DNA from: Pseudoclavibacter soli DSM 23366
GTDB lineage: Bacteria; Actinomycetota; Actinomycetes; Actinomycetales; Microbacteriaceae
Assembly (NCBI RefSeq): GCF_000423505.1
Contig: NZ_AUIC01000004.1
Coordinates: forward strand, 1 to 64,000
Reading direction: 5' to 3'
Length of the DNA: 64,000 nucleotides
Position 1 is the first letter of the stretch; each line of letters starts with the position of its first letter. Below the pieces are notes generated by a model that made no database searches, was not told where the DNA came from, and saw only the letters and a list, made by a program, of their open reading frames with translations. The position numbers and the translations under genes were made by a program. Positions 39,189-48,407 of the stretch are shown piece by piece.

Positions 39189-40217
39189 TCAGTGCGCGGC
39201 CTGCTCGATGTGTTTGACAGTGACCCGCTTGCGGAACACCCAGTAGGTCCAGCCTTGGTAGACCAGCACGATCGGCAGGGCGATCACGGCCACCCAGGTC
39301 ATGAACTGCAGCGTGTTCTGCGAGCTCGAAGCGGTGGTCAACGTGAGGCTGTGCTCCAAGCCGAGCGTCGACGGCAGCACCATGTGAGCGTCATATGAGG
39401 TGAACAGCACCATCCACAGCGCCAGCACGGCGAACACCACGGTCAGCGCAGTGAAGGTGAAGGCCAGACCGTCACGCTTGACCCAGTTGAACCCGAAGCT
39501 GACGATCAGGGTGACCGCGGCCAGGGCCGAGAACAGCAGCACCACTGGCGAGAAATGGATGATGTTGGTCCAGAGTAAGAAGCTCGCCGCAACCACGATG
39601 GTCAGGATGCCCGCCTTGCGCCCCAGCGCATGTGCCCGGTCGCGCACCACACCATCGGTCTTCAGTGCCACGAACTGCACACCATGGGTGAAGAACAACA
39701 GCAGCGTGGTGAGACCGCCCAGCAGCGCGTAGGGGTTCAGCAGCGTGAACAGGGTGCCCTGGAAGACGTAGGAGTAGCCGATCTTCTCGATGGGCAGCCC
39801 GTTGATGATGTTCGCCACGGCAACGCCCCAGAGCAGAGCAGGCAGTGCTGAGCCGATCACGATGAAGGCATCGAACCAGTTCGACCAACGGCCGGCACGA
39901 CCCTGGTGCCGGTACTCGAACGAGACACCGCGCAGAATCAGTGCGACCAGAATCAGGAACAGGGCGAGATACGCACCGCTGAACAGCGTGGCGTACCACT
40001 CGGGGAAGGCCGCGAACAGCGAGGCGCCGGCGACGATCACCCAGGTCTCGTTCATATCCCAGACCGGGCCGATGGTGTTGATCACCTGGCGCCGCTCGTT
40101 GTTGGTCTTGCCGAGGAACGGCAGTGACATGCCGACGCCGAAGTCGAAGCCGTCAAGCACAAAGTAGCCGACGAACAGCACCCCGACGATGAGGAACCAG
40201 AGAATTTCGAGAGTCAT
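39189..40217 (-). CDS. cydB: Cytochrome bd ubiquinol/menaquinol oxidase subunit II
   Basis: 342 residues, integral membrane with about eight or nine helices. VLFVGYFVLDGFDFGVGMSLPFL opens the family fold, and VINTIGPVWDMNETWVIVAG near 47 is the conserved block. It pairs with CydA to reduce oxygen with quinol. 15 nt separate it from cydA. Confidence 0.96.
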   Translation of the reverse strand: MTLEILWFLIVGVLFVGYFVLDGFDFGVGMSLPFLGKTNNERRQVINTIGPVWDMNETWVIVAGASLFAAFPEWYATLFSGAYLALFLILVALILRGVSFEYRHQGRAGRWSNWFDAFIVIGSALPALLWGVAVANIINGLPIEKIGYSYVFQGTLFTLLNPYALLGGLTTLLLFFTHGVQFVALKTDGVVRDRAHALGRKAGILTIVVAASFLLWTNIIHFSPVVLLFSALAAVTLIVSFGFNWVKRDGLAFTFTALTVVFAVLALWMVLFTSYDAHMVLPSTLGLEHSLTLTTASSSQNTLQFMTWVAVIALPIVLVYQGWTYWVFRKRVTVKHIEQAAH

Positions 40218-40232
40218 TTTCTTCGTCCGTTC

Positions 40233-41720
40233 TTAGTAAGTGATCGCCAGTTTGTGCGGGTCGATCTCGGCCGTGCCATCGGAGTGGTCGTCGACATCGA
40301 ACTCAGGCGGCCCGGCTTGGGCAGCCTTCTTGATCAGGCGGAACTCTACGACAGCCAAGGCGCCGTAGATCACGGTGAACAGCAGCAGCGAAAGCCCGAC
40401 CGACCAAGCGGGCACGTTGGGCGATACCGCGCTCTCGGTGGTCATCAGGCCGAAGACGATCCACGGTTGACGCCCCATCTCGGCGAAGACCCAGCCGACC
40501 AGGTTGCCCAGCAGCGGCAGCGGCGCCGACCAGATGGCGACTCGCCACGCCCAGTCGGGCACGGCACGCGTAGCGGTGCGGCGGGTCAGCCACAGGCCCA
40601 CGATGGCCACCAGCAGGCTGAAAGCGCCGAGACCCATCATCCAACGGAACGACCAGTAGGTCACCCACAGCGTCGGAATGAAGCCGCCGTCAGACGGGCA
40701 GGTCAGCGCAGCATTCAGCGCATCTGCGCCGCAGAACTGCGAGGTGTACTGCGCCTGCAGATCATTCAGGCCTTCGACTGTACCGTCGAACGTGTGCGTC
40801 GACAGGAAGGACAGCAGGTAGGGCACACGCAGAGAGAACAGCTCGCTGTGACCGTCGGGGGTGCCCAGCGTGAAGATCGAGAATGAGGCGGCGGCGCCAG
40901 TCGAGGTGTTGTACATCGCCTCGGCGGCAGCCATCTTCATCGGCTGAGTTTTCACCATGGCCAGCCCCAGTTGATCACCGGTCAGGAACACCGCGGCGAA
41001 ACCGGCGATGACCGACCATGCACCGATCTTCAGACCGGTGCGCATGCTCTCAACGTGCTGGTTGCGGCGCAGGTGGTAGGCAGCCACAGAAATGATGACG
41101 GCACCAGCGAACAGTACGGCACCGGCGATGGCGTGCGGGAAGGCCGCCACTGCCACAGGGTTGGTGAGCACCGCACCGATGTCGTTGAGCTCAGCACGGC
41201 CGCGTTCGGCGTTGATCTCGTAGCCGACCGGGTTCTGCATGAACGAGTTGGCCACGATGATGAAGTACGCCGAGAGAATTGTGGCGATGGAAGTCAGCCA
41301 GGCCGAAGCCAAGTGCACACCGCGCGAGACACGGTTCCAGCCGAAGATCCAGACGCCAATGAAGGTCGCCTCCAGGAAGAAGGCGAACAGGCCCTCCATG
41401 GCCAGCGGTGCGCCGAAGATATCACCGACGAAGCGGGAGTACTCTGACCAGTTCATACCGAACTGGAACTCCTGCACGATACCGGTAACTACACCCATGG
41501 CGAAGTTGATCAGGAAGATCTTGCCGAAGAGCTTGGTGAGCTGCAGGTACTTCACCTTGCCAGTGCGCACCCACGCGGTCTGGATGATCGCGACGATGAG
41601 CATGAGCCCAATCGTCAGCGGCACGAAGAGATAGTGGTACAGCGTGGTGGCCCCGAACTGCAGTCGCGCCAAGGTCAGCGCGGTGGGATCACTCTGCAAC
41701 ACAGCCAATGTCTCGGTCAT
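40233..41720 (-). CDS. cydA: Cytochrome bd ubiquinol/menaquinol oxidase subunit I
   Basis: 495 residues. Carries hemes b558, b595 and d. The axial His is in ATTLYHYLFVPLTIGL near residue 25. EMGRQPWIVFGLMTTESAV near 405 is the GRQPW signature and includes the Met ligand. The quinol loop is short (no long Q-loop insertion). Start at 41720 (MTETLAVLQS) has AAGGAA upstream; the longer frame to 41801 would include the promoter region. First gene of cydABDC. Confidence 0.96.
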   Translation of the reverse strand: MTETLAVLQSDPTALTLARLQFGATTLYHYLFVPLTIGLMLIVAIIQTAWVRTGKVKYLQLTKLFGKIFLINFAMGVVTGIVQEFQFGMNWSEYSRFVGDIFGAPLAMEGLFAFFLEATFIGVWIFGWNRVSRGVHLASAWLTSIATILSAYFIIVANSFMQNPVGYEINAERGRAELNDIGAVLTNPVAVAAFPHAIAGAVLFAGAVIISVAAYHLRRNQHVESMRTGLKIGAWSVIAGFAAVFLTGDQLGLAMVKTQPMKMAAAEAMYNTSTGAAASFSIFTLGTPDGHSELFSLRVPYLLSFLSTHTFDGTVEGLNDLQAQYTSQFCGADALNAALTCPSDGGFIPTLWVTYWSFRWMMGLGAFSLLVAIVGLWLTRRTATRAVPDWAWRVAIWSAPLPLLGNLVGWVFAEMGRQPWIVFGLMTTESAVSPNVPAWSVGLSLLLFTVIYGALAVVEFRLIKKAAQAGPPEFDVDDHSDGTAEIDPHKLAITY

Positions 41721-41757
41721 GTGCGTTCCTTCACGGTCGTTCTGATGGCATCGAGCA

Positions 41758-41777
41758 TCTCCGACACCTGTTGGAGA
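41758..41777. promoter_or_regulatory. Palindromic operator candidate at the cydA transcription start
   Basis: TCTCCGACA (41758-41766) and TGTTGGAGA (41769-41777) form a near-perfect 20-bp palindrome with one mismatch. It covers the predicted start point just after the -10 box at 41777-41782. A repressor there could control cytochrome bd expression. It does not obviously match Rex (TTGTGA-type) or Fnr sites. Confidence 0.6.
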
Positions 41778-41805
41778 CGTTACTCCACGCCCAACGCCCA
41801 TGCAA
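41777..41805 (-). promoter_or_regulatory. cydA promoter
   Basis: Minus-strand TTGCAT (41800-41805), 17-nt spacer, TAACGT (41777-41782). The start would be near 41770, giving about 50 nt of leader. Confidence 0.65.
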
Positions 41806-41825
41806 AGTAGGCGACCCTGACTTGG

Positions 41826-43616
41826 TCAGCGCCCCTTGGCCATCCAGCTGCGCACCGTGCTGATGCGCTTCTCAAGTTGTGCTAAATCGGCCTGCGCCAC
41901 AGCGGGCCCGCCGCTGATTCGGCGAAGCCGAGCATGCACGCTGCCATGCGACTCGCCTGACATTTTTGCCCATACAGACACGGCACGGTTGAGTTCGCTG
42001 CGCTTGGCCTTCAGCTGGCGGTGCAGGGGCTCGGTGGATGCCGGAGCCGCCGCAGGTTGTTTGCTCGCGCTGCGCTGGCGTCGCTTGGCGATCTCGGCCT
42101 GATGAGACTGCAGCAGCGTGCGCACCTCGTCGGGCTCAAGCAGCCCCGGGAACCCCAGAAAGTCGAGCTCTTCGAGGCTGTCGGGCTCGACGGCAGAGCC
42201 GGAGCCGAACTCGTCGCCCTCGTAGAGCACGCGGTCGAAGGCGGCCTGCGCCTCAAGGGGTTCAAAGTCGGCGCCGTCAAGCAGCGCGTCGCTGGCCGCC
42301 TCTCGCTGATTGGCGCGTTCGAGCAGCTCGTCATCGAAGTCGTCGTCGGCTGCCTTGGGTGCACCCAGAATGTGATCGCGTTCGACTTCGAGTTCATGGG
42401 CCAGCCCCACGAGGCCAGGCACACTGGGCAGAAAGATGGTCGCCGTCTCGCCACGCCGCCGGGCTCGCACAAAGCGCCCAATGGCCTGAGCAAAGAACAA
42501 TGGCGTGCTGGCGCTGGTGGCATAGACGCCGACGGCAAGACGCGGCACATCGACGCCCTCAGACACCATGCGCACGGCGACCATCCAGCGTTGAGTGCCG
42601 GCCGAGAAGGCCTCGATGCGATCTGAGGCGCCGTCTTCGTCGGAGAGCACGATGGTCGCTGATTCGCCGCTGATCTCGTGCAGCAGCTTGGCATAGGCCC
42701 GAGCCTGAGTCTGGTCGGTGGCGATGACCAGCCCGCCAGCATCGGGCACACCTTTGCGCACCTGGGTGAGGCGGGCGTCGGCAGCTCGCAGCACCGAGGC
42801 GATCCACTCGCTGCGCGGGTCGAGTGCGGTGCGCCAGGCCTGGGCGATGATGTCCTTGGTGGCCGGGGCGCCGAGATCAGCGCTCATTTCATCGCCGCTG
42901 CGCGAACGCCACTTCATGTTGCCGGCGTAGGTGAGAAAGATGACTGGCCGCACCACGCCGTCGTGCAGGGCACGACCATAGCCATAGGTGTAGTCGGCCT
43001 TCGAGATCTTGGTGCCGTCGGGCTGCGGCTCATAGGTGACAAAGGGAATCTGCGCATCGTCTGAGCGGAACGGGGTGCCGGTGAGGCACACACGCCGAGC
43101 GGCCCGAGCATACGCCTGCCGGATGCCGTCGCCCCAGCTGAGTGCGTCGCCGCCGTGATGCACCTCGTCGAGGATGACCAAGGTGCGCGCGGCCTCGGTG
43201 AGCGCGCGGTGCACCTCAGGGTTGGCTGCGACCTGCGCATAGGTTGCGGTCACGCCCCGATAGTGGGCGCCGAATACGCGATCGGCGTTGCGGAAGTTGG
43301 GGTCGAGCGGAATATGTGCGCGTTCGGCGGCATCGGCCCACTGACGTTTGAGATGCTCGGTGGGCGCTACCACGAGCACGCGATCGACCTCACCACGGTC
43401 GAGCAGCGCAGCGGCCAGCTGCAGGGCGAAAGTTGTTTTGCCGGCACCAGGCGTGGCGGCGGCGAGAAAGTCGCGTGGGCTGCGCTCGAAATACAGCGAG
43501 AGCGCCTCGCTCTGCCAGGCGCGCAGCGACCCCGCCGTGCCACGAGCGGCGCGGCGCGGGTACGCCGGAGGCAGGTCGCGCGCAGACGCGTTGCCGAACT
43601 CGATTGGGGGGTGCAT
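41826..43616 (-). CDS. DEAD/DEAH-box (superfamily 2) helicase
   Basis: 596 residues, cytosolic. Motif I AAATPGAGKTTFALQLAAAL near residue 52, motif II LVILDEVHHGGDALSW near 125, motif III CLTGTPFRSDD, and motif VI QAIGRFVRARRRGETATIFL near 370. The last 170 residues are acidic then Lys/Arg/Ala-rich and match no domain I recognise. Similar proteins in actinobacteria are annotated only as ATP-dependent helicases, sometimes linked to repair. Start at 43616 (MHPPIEFGNASARDLP) lies 8 nt after TACAAT (43625-43630), so the mRNA is nearly leaderless. It ends about 100 nt before cydA. Confidence 0.88.
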   Translation of the reverse strand: MHPPIEFGNASARDLPPAYPRRAARGTAGSLRAWQSEALSLYFERSPRDFLAAATPGAGKTTFALQLAAALLDRGEVDRVLVVAPTEHLKRQWADAAERAHIPLDPNFRNADRVFGAHYRGVTATYAQVAANPEVHRALTEAARTLVILDEVHHGGDALSWGDGIRQAYARAARRVCLTGTPFRSDDAQIPFVTYEPQPDGTKISKADYTYGYGRALHDGVVRPVIFLTYAGNMKWRSRSGDEMSADLGAPATKDIIAQAWRTALDPRSEWIASVLRAADARLTQVRKGVPDAGGLVIATDQTQARAYAKLLHEISGESATIVLSDEDGASDRIEAFSAGTQRWMVAVRMVSEGVDVPRLAVGVYATSASTPLFFAQAIGRFVRARRRGETATIFLPSVPGLVGLAHELEVERDHILGAPKAADDDFDDELLERANQREAASDALLDGADFEPLEAQAAFDRVLYEGDEFGSGSAVEPDSLEELDFLGFPGLLEPDEVRTLLQSHQAEIAKRRQRSASKQPAAAPASTEPLHRQLKAKRSELNRAVSVWAKMSGESHGSVHARLRRISGGPAVAQADLAQLEKRISTVRSWMAKGR

Positions 43617-43724
43617 ATCGCAAGATTGTACCCGTGCCCACTGACACTCCCCTGTCGGCACGCTCGATCAGCCAGGCTGCAATAGGATGGCTGAGGCGCG
43701 GGTGCGCCACCGTCAGGAGGGATC

Positions 43725-44429
43725 ATGGCCGAGGATCAGGCGAACAGCAAGGCGCTGCAGGCACGAGATGCCATCAAGCGCTCAATCGCTGCCGGCAGAC
43801 TGCAGTCAGGCCACCGACTGGTGATCTCCCAACTCGCCCGAGAGCTGAAAATGTCACCGGTACCGGTTCGTGAGGCTATTCGACTGCTCGAGTCGGAGGG
43901 GCTGGTCACGTTCTCGCACAACATCGGTGCACAGGTCGCCGACTTCGACCCCGACGAATACCGTCACCTCATGTTCACACTTGCTGTGCTCGAGGGCGCC
44001 GCCGTCGCACAGACCATTGGGCATATGCGGCCGCAGACCATTGAAGAGGCCCGCTTCTACAACCAGCACCTCATTGAGTCGTTGAACCAGTCGCGCTTCG
44101 CCGAGGCCAACCGTTTCAGCACACTCTTTCATCGGGTGCTCTATCGCGACTGCCCCAACCGTTACCTGATGCAGACGCTCAACGAGGGGTGGGTCAAGGC
44201 AGCGGCCGTCAAGGGCGCAGTGTTCGGGCTGCTGCCGGGGCGCGTCGACGGCCTGGTCGAAGAGCACGAACACCTGCTGCAGATGATCGAGTCGGGCACC
44301 GCCCCAGATCAGGTCGAAAGCTACATTCGCGATCACCGGCAGCGCAACACCAATGCCTATCTGCGCTACGCCGAAAACACGCTCAATGACCGTGCTGCCG
44401 CAGCAGGGCCTGAGCCTGCCGCACCATAG
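43725..44429 (+). CDS. GntR-family regulator with FCD effector domain
   Basis: 234 residues. N-terminal winged helix: ALQARDAIKRSIAAGRLQSG, then VISQLARELKMSPVPVREAI and LLESEGLVTF (residues 8-70). The rest is an FCD-type helical domain that usually binds carboxylic acids with a metal; His residues in FHRVLYRDCP and VEEHEHLLQM near 130 and 180 and RDHRQRNTNAY near 212 fit. AGGAGGG lies 6 nt before ATG. It is divergent from the helicase gene and its 3' end overlaps the ackA 3' end by 47 nt, so the two convergent messages are complementary there. Target unknown. Confidence 0.9.
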   Translation: MAEDQANSKALQARDAIKRSIAAGRLQSGHRLVISQLARELKMSPVPVREAIRLLESEGLVTFSHNIGAQVADFDPDEYRHLMFTLAVLEGAAVAQTIGHMRPQTIEEARFYNQHLIESLNQSRFAEANRFSTLFHRVLYRDCPNRYLMQTLNEGWVKAAAVKGAVFGLLPGRVDGLVEEHEHLLQMIESGTAPDQVESYIRDHRQRNTNAYLRYAENTLNDRAAAAGPEPAAP

Positions 44430-45495
44430 TGATGTCTTCGCGCGTCTGCACGATGATGATTGCGGCGCTCGACCCCTTGGCCTGAATCTCCGAGCCCATT
44501 TCGTTGCGCAGGTTGAGGTCTTCGTCGAAGCGCAGACCGAGCGGGCGCAGCCGCTCGAGCACCATCGCACGCGCCACCGGGGAATTCTCTCCGATGCCGC
44601 CAGAGAAGACCAGCGCGTCGAGGCCGCCGGCCGAAACCACCATCTGCCCGATCATGCCTGCAGCGCGATGCGCCCAGACTCCCATGGCCAGCTGTGCCTC
44701 GGCCTCGGCCGCGTTGGCGCGATCGACGATGGCACCCATGTGCGTGTCGCCAGCCAGCCCGTAGAGGCCAGACTCACGCTCCAGCCGACGGATCACCTCG
44801 GTGACGCTCAAGCCGGTCTTAGAGACAAGCCAGGCCGAAATCGCCGGGTCGATTGTGCCTGATCTGGTAGACATCACGAGGCCCTCGAGCGGGGTGAAGC
44901 CCATCGTGGTGTCGACACTGTGCCCCTCGCGCACCGCAGCCAGCGAGGCACCCGACCCCAGATGCGCGCTCACCAGATGCAGCTCGTAGAGATCGCGATC
45001 GAGAATCTGTGCCGCCTCACGCACGTTGTACTCATGTGCCAGGCCATGGAAGCCGTAGCGGCGCACCCCGAGGTCTTCGCGCCAGTCGCGCGGAATCGCA
45101 TAGGTGTACGACTCGGCGGGCATCCGCGCGTGAAAGGCGGTGTCGAAGCACGCGATCTGCACCGCATCGGGCAACAGCTTGCGCAGTCGCTCAAGCACCG
45201 AGACCGACGGCGGCTGGTGCAGCGGAGCGAGATCGCTCAGCTGCTCGATGCCGGCCATCACATGATCATCGACAATGGCCGCCTCGCCGAAGCGGGGGCC
45301 GCCGTGAGCCACGCGGTGCACGACAACTTCGATCTGCCCACCGTGAGCGGTGAAGTCGTCGATCAGCTCACGCCATTCGTTGTCGGTGATCTGCAGCGGA
45401 GGCGTGGTGACGGTGCGGGTATAACCGACCTCGCCATCCTCTGCGACGCTGATCTTCAGGCTCGACGACCCGGCGTTGACAAGCAGCATGCTCAT
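44383..45495 (-). CDS. ackA: Acetate kinase
   Basis: 370 residues, a little shorter than the usual 400. Converts acetyl-phosphate and ADP to acetate and ATP. SMLLVNAGSSSLKISVAEDG opens the protein with the phosphate-binding NAGSSS; VVHRVAHGGPRF near residue 60, RRYGFHGLAHEYNV near 145 and VSAHLGSGASLAAVREG near 172 (HLG phosphate loop) are canonical. VFSGGIGENSPVARAMVLER is near 300. It follows pta by 57 nt with AAAGGGGA before the ATG. Its 3' end overlaps the convergent GntR gene. Confidence 0.95.
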   Translation of the reverse strand: MSMLLVNAGSSSLKISVAEDGEVGYTRTVTTPPLQITDNEWRELIDDFTAHGGQIEVVVHRVAHGGPRFGEAAIVDDHVMAGIEQLSDLAPLHQPPSVSVLERLRKLLPDAVQIACFDTAFHARMPAESYTYAIPRDWREDLGVRRYGFHGLAHEYNVREAAQILDRDLYELHLVSAHLGSGASLAAVREGHSVDTTMGFTPLEGLVMSTRSGTIDPAISAWLVSKTGLSVTEVIRRLERESGLYGLAGDTHMGAIVDRANAAEAEAQLAMGVWAHRAAGMIGQMVVSAGGLDALVFSGGIGENSPVARAMVLERLRPLGLRFDEDLNLRNEMGSEIQAKGSSAAIIIVQTREDITMVRQAQALLRQHGH

Positions 45496-45552
45496 TTTTT
45501 GCGTTCCCCTTTGAACTGTTGTGACGGAAGGATGTTGACGAGCGCCGGGCGC

Positions 45553-47613
45553 TCAGGCAATCGTCTGCGACTGAATCGCGGTGATGAGAATCGTGTTGAT
45601 CACGTCGTCGACCGTGCAGCCGCGCGACAGATCGTTAACCGGCTTGTTCAGCCCCTGCAACACGGGGCCGATCGCCAGTGCGCCACTGGCTTGCTGCACC
45701 GCCTTGTAGGTGTTGTTGCCCGTGTTGAGATCGGGGAACACAAATACCGTGGCCCGACCCGCGACATCAGAGTCGGGCAGTTTGCCGGCGGCAATGACCG
45801 CATTGCTCGCGGCGTCGTATTGAATCGGCCCTTCAATGGGCAGCTCGGGTGCCAGTTCGTGAGCGATTGCGGTGGCTTCGCGCACAGCGTCGACATCGGT
45901 GCCGTGCCCCGACTGCCCAGTCGAGTACGAGAGCAGCGCGACGCGGGGCTCGACACCGAAGGCCTTCGCCGTGCCCGCCGATGCTACCGCGATCTCGGCC
46001 AGCTGCTGAGGCGTGGGGTTGGGAATCACTGCACAGTCGCCGTAGACGAACACGCGATCGTCGAGACACATGAACAGCACCGACGACACCGTTGACACCC
46101 CGGGCCGGGTCTTGATGATCTCGAAAGCCGGGCGAATGGTGTCAGCGGTGGTGTGAGAGGCGCCCGAGACGAGACCGTCGGCGCGACCAGTGTGCACCAG
46201 CATGGTGGCGAAAGTGGTGGGCTGAGCGACCTTGGCTCGCGCCTGCTCGATGGTCACGCCCTTATGCGCGCGCAGTTTCTGGTATTCGGTGGCAAACTCC
46301 TCGAGCAACGGTGAGGCTGCCACATCGATGATCTCGATGTCGCCCAGTTGCACGCCGTGCTGTGCAGCCAAAGTACGCACGTCGTCTGGCCGACCAAGCA
46401 CGGTGACCCGAACCAAGCCGCGCCGCGTAACATCGGCTGCGGCGGTCAGGATGCGCGGATCCTCACCTTCAGGCAACACGATGCGTGCCTGAATGGAGCG
46501 AGCCCGACGGGCGAGCTCGTAGGTGAACCGCTCTGGTGTGGTGACGTCTTCAGTGCGCAGGTCGAGACGCGAGAGAATCTCACTGCCGTCAACATACTGC
46601 TGCCAGATCTTCTGCGCCAAGCGAACCCGGGTGGGGTTGCCCTCACCGATCTCGGCCCGCACATGGCTGGCGGCCTGAGCGGCGGCGAAGGTGTCGGTGT
46701 CGAGGGTGTAGATAGGAATGCTTGAGGCGGCTACGGCCTGCTGCCCTACCGGACCGAGTGCGAAGTCACCGCTGATCAGCACAGCTTCGGGGCTCAGGGG
46801 TGCACGCAGAATGGCGCTCAGCAGTTCGTCGCGGTCGGCTGGAACCACGACGAACGCCCCAGCGCCGATGACCTCGAGCGCGTGGTCTGGCTGCATCGCG
46901 GCCACCGTGATGCGACGCACCAGAGCGTCTTCGTCGCCAGTTTCGTTGATGCGAGTGGCACCAATGCGCCGGGCGATCTCACCGACACTGGGCCAGGTGA
47001 GTCCGTCGACGTTGGGAATCAGGTAGACCGGGCGGCCGAGTCGACCGACGGGCAGCAACCGAGCGGCTTCTTCGATCTGGTCGAGTGGTGCGCGATTGAC
47101 AATCACCGCGATCAGCGTGGAATGCGCATCGATCAGTTCACGGCGTGTGAGCGCCACCGCGGCCGCGATGCGTGCGGCACTGCGACCGCTGCCGTCGATC
47201 ACCCCAATGGTGGGCACACCCAAGTGCTTAGCGAGTTCAATGTTGAAGCCGACATCGCTCGGCAGACGCACACTGATGGAGTTGCTGCCTTCGACGATGA
47301 CCAGATCGGTGTCTGCCGCCAGTCGTTCATAGGCATCGAGACAGTCAGAGATGACGTCTTCTACGCGGCCGTCGGCGATTTTGCGTTCGGCCTCCGCAGC
47401 GGTCATCACGCTCGCGGCATGCAGCGTACCCTCGGGCAGTAGCTGTTCGGCCAGCGACACGATACGCGACCCCTCAGTGGAGTCAGAAGAGGTGATCGGG
47501 CGAAGAAACCCTATGCGAGCGAAGTGTTCGGCGGCATCGCGAAGCAGCCCAATGGTCACCAGTGATTTTCCTGCGCTCTCGCCGATACCGGTGATCAACA
47601 GCCCCTGGGACAT
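45553..47613 (-). CDS. pta: Phosphate acetyltransferase
   Basis: 686 residues. Exchanges acetyl-CoA and phosphate to acetyl-phosphate and CoA. The N-terminal part is a P-loop-like regulatory region (LLITGIGESAGKSLVTIGLL) plus a DRTGG domain (about 215-330). The catalytic PTA domain fills residues 370-686 with IVLPEGEDPRILTAAADVTR, ARAKVAQPTTFATMLVHTGR, DGLVSGASHTTADTIRPAF and ALLSYSTGQSGHGTD. AAGGAG lies 5 nt before the ATG. Forms the acetate overflow/activation pathway with ackA. Confidence 0.96.
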   Translation of the reverse strand: MSQGLLITGIGESAGKSLVTIGLLRDAAEHFARIGFLRPITSSDSTEGSRIVSLAEQLLPEGTLHAASVMTAAEAERKIADGRVEDVISDCLDAYERLAADTDLVIVEGSNSISVRLPSDVGFNIELAKHLGVPTIGVIDGSGRSAARIAAAVALTRRELIDAHSTLIAVIVNRAPLDQIEEAARLLPVGRLGRPVYLIPNVDGLTWPSVGEIARRIGATRINETGDEDALVRRITVAAMQPDHALEVIGAGAFVVVPADRDELLSAILRAPLSPEAVLISGDFALGPVGQQAVAASSIPIYTLDTDTFAAAQAASHVRAEIGEGNPTRVRLAQKIWQQYVDGSEILSRLDLRTEDVTTPERFTYELARRARSIQARIVLPEGEDPRILTAAADVTRRGLVRVTVLGRPDDVRTLAAQHGVQLGDIEIIDVAASPLLEEFATEYQKLRAHKGVTIEQARAKVAQPTTFATMLVHTGRADGLVSGASHTTADTIRPAFEIIKTRPGVSTVSSVLFMCLDDRVFVYGDCAVIPNPTPQQLAEIAVASAGTAKAFGVEPRVALLSYSTGQSGHGTDVDAVREATAIAHELAPELPIEGPIQYDAASNAVIAAGKLPDSDVAGRATVFVFPDLNTGNNTYKAVQQASGALAIGPVLQGLNKPVNDLSRGCTVDDVINTILITAIQSQTIA

Positions 47614-47678
47614 TCCACTCCTTGTTTTCGCGCCATTGCGGACCTGTTTACACTATCGCACCGGTGAGGCTACTCTGT

Positions 47679-48407
47679 TCAACCGCGCCCGAGTCGCGAA
47701 GACACTCCCCATGCGGTCACGCGACGCATCGCTTCTAGCACAATCGGCAGATCCATCTTCGACTTTCCTGCGGTGCGCTCGACGAAGGTGATGGGCACCT
47801 CCACCACCGAGTGGCCAGCTGCCACTATTCTGCGCAGCACGTCGATCTGAAAGCAGTACCCATGGCTCTCGACGTTCTCGAGTGAGATTTCTTCAAGCAG
47901 CGCGACAGGGATCACCCGATAGCCTGCGGTGATATCTCGGGTGCCGAGCCCGAGCAGCGTGCGCGAATACCAACTGGCCGAGCGAGAGAGCAGTTGTCGA
48001 TGCCACGGCCAGTCTTGTGTCGACCCGCCCGACACCCATCGGGAGCCCAGCACAAGCACATCTGGGGCAGCTGCATCGAGCAGTGCAGCCAGCTGCTCCG
48101 GCTGGTGCGACCCGTCGGCATCCATTTCAACCACGTAGTCGTAGCCGTGTTCGGCGGCCCAGTGAAAGCCGGCGATATAGGCCGGCCCGAGCCCCTCTTT
48201 GCCAGCGCGGTGCAGCACTACAAGGTGTGCATCGGCCGTGGCAAGTTGGTCTGCCAGCTCGCCAGTGCCGTCTGGAGAGGCGTCATCCACGACCAGCACG
48301 GGCAGGTCAGGGTGCACCGCGCGCAACCGTCGCAGCAGCACTGGCAACGACTCCACCTCGTTGTAGGTGGGCACGACGACCAGTGTGGTGGATGCTGGCG
48401 CGCTCAA
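47679..48407 (-). CDS. Polyprenol-phosphate mannosyltransferase-like glycosyltransferase (family 2)
   Basis: 242 residues, GT-A fold. LVVVPTYNEVESLPVLLRRL opens the domain, LVVDDASPDGTGELAD follows, and VVEMDADGSHQPEQLAALLD near 98 has the metal-binding DAD. GSRWVSGGSTQDWPWHRQLL near 130 and ITFVERTAGKSKMDLPIVLE near 205 are typical of dolichol/polyprenol-phosphate-mannose synthases (Ppm1-like). No C-terminal membrane domain, so a separate partner would be needed for anchoring. The start overlaps the acyl-CoA ligase stop as ATGA. Confidence 0.85.
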   Translation of the reverse strand: MSAPASTTLVVVPTYNEVESLPVLLRRLRAVHPDLPVLVVDDASPDGTGELADQLATADAHLVVLHRAGKEGLGPAYIAGFHWAAEHGYDYVVEMDADGSHQPEQLAALLDAAAPDVLVLGSRWVSGGSTQDWPWHRQLLSRSASWYSRTLLGLGTRDITAGYRVIPVALLEEISLENVESHGYCFQIDVLRRIVAAGHSVVEVPITFVERTAGKSKMDLPIVLEAMRRVTAWGVSSRLGRG

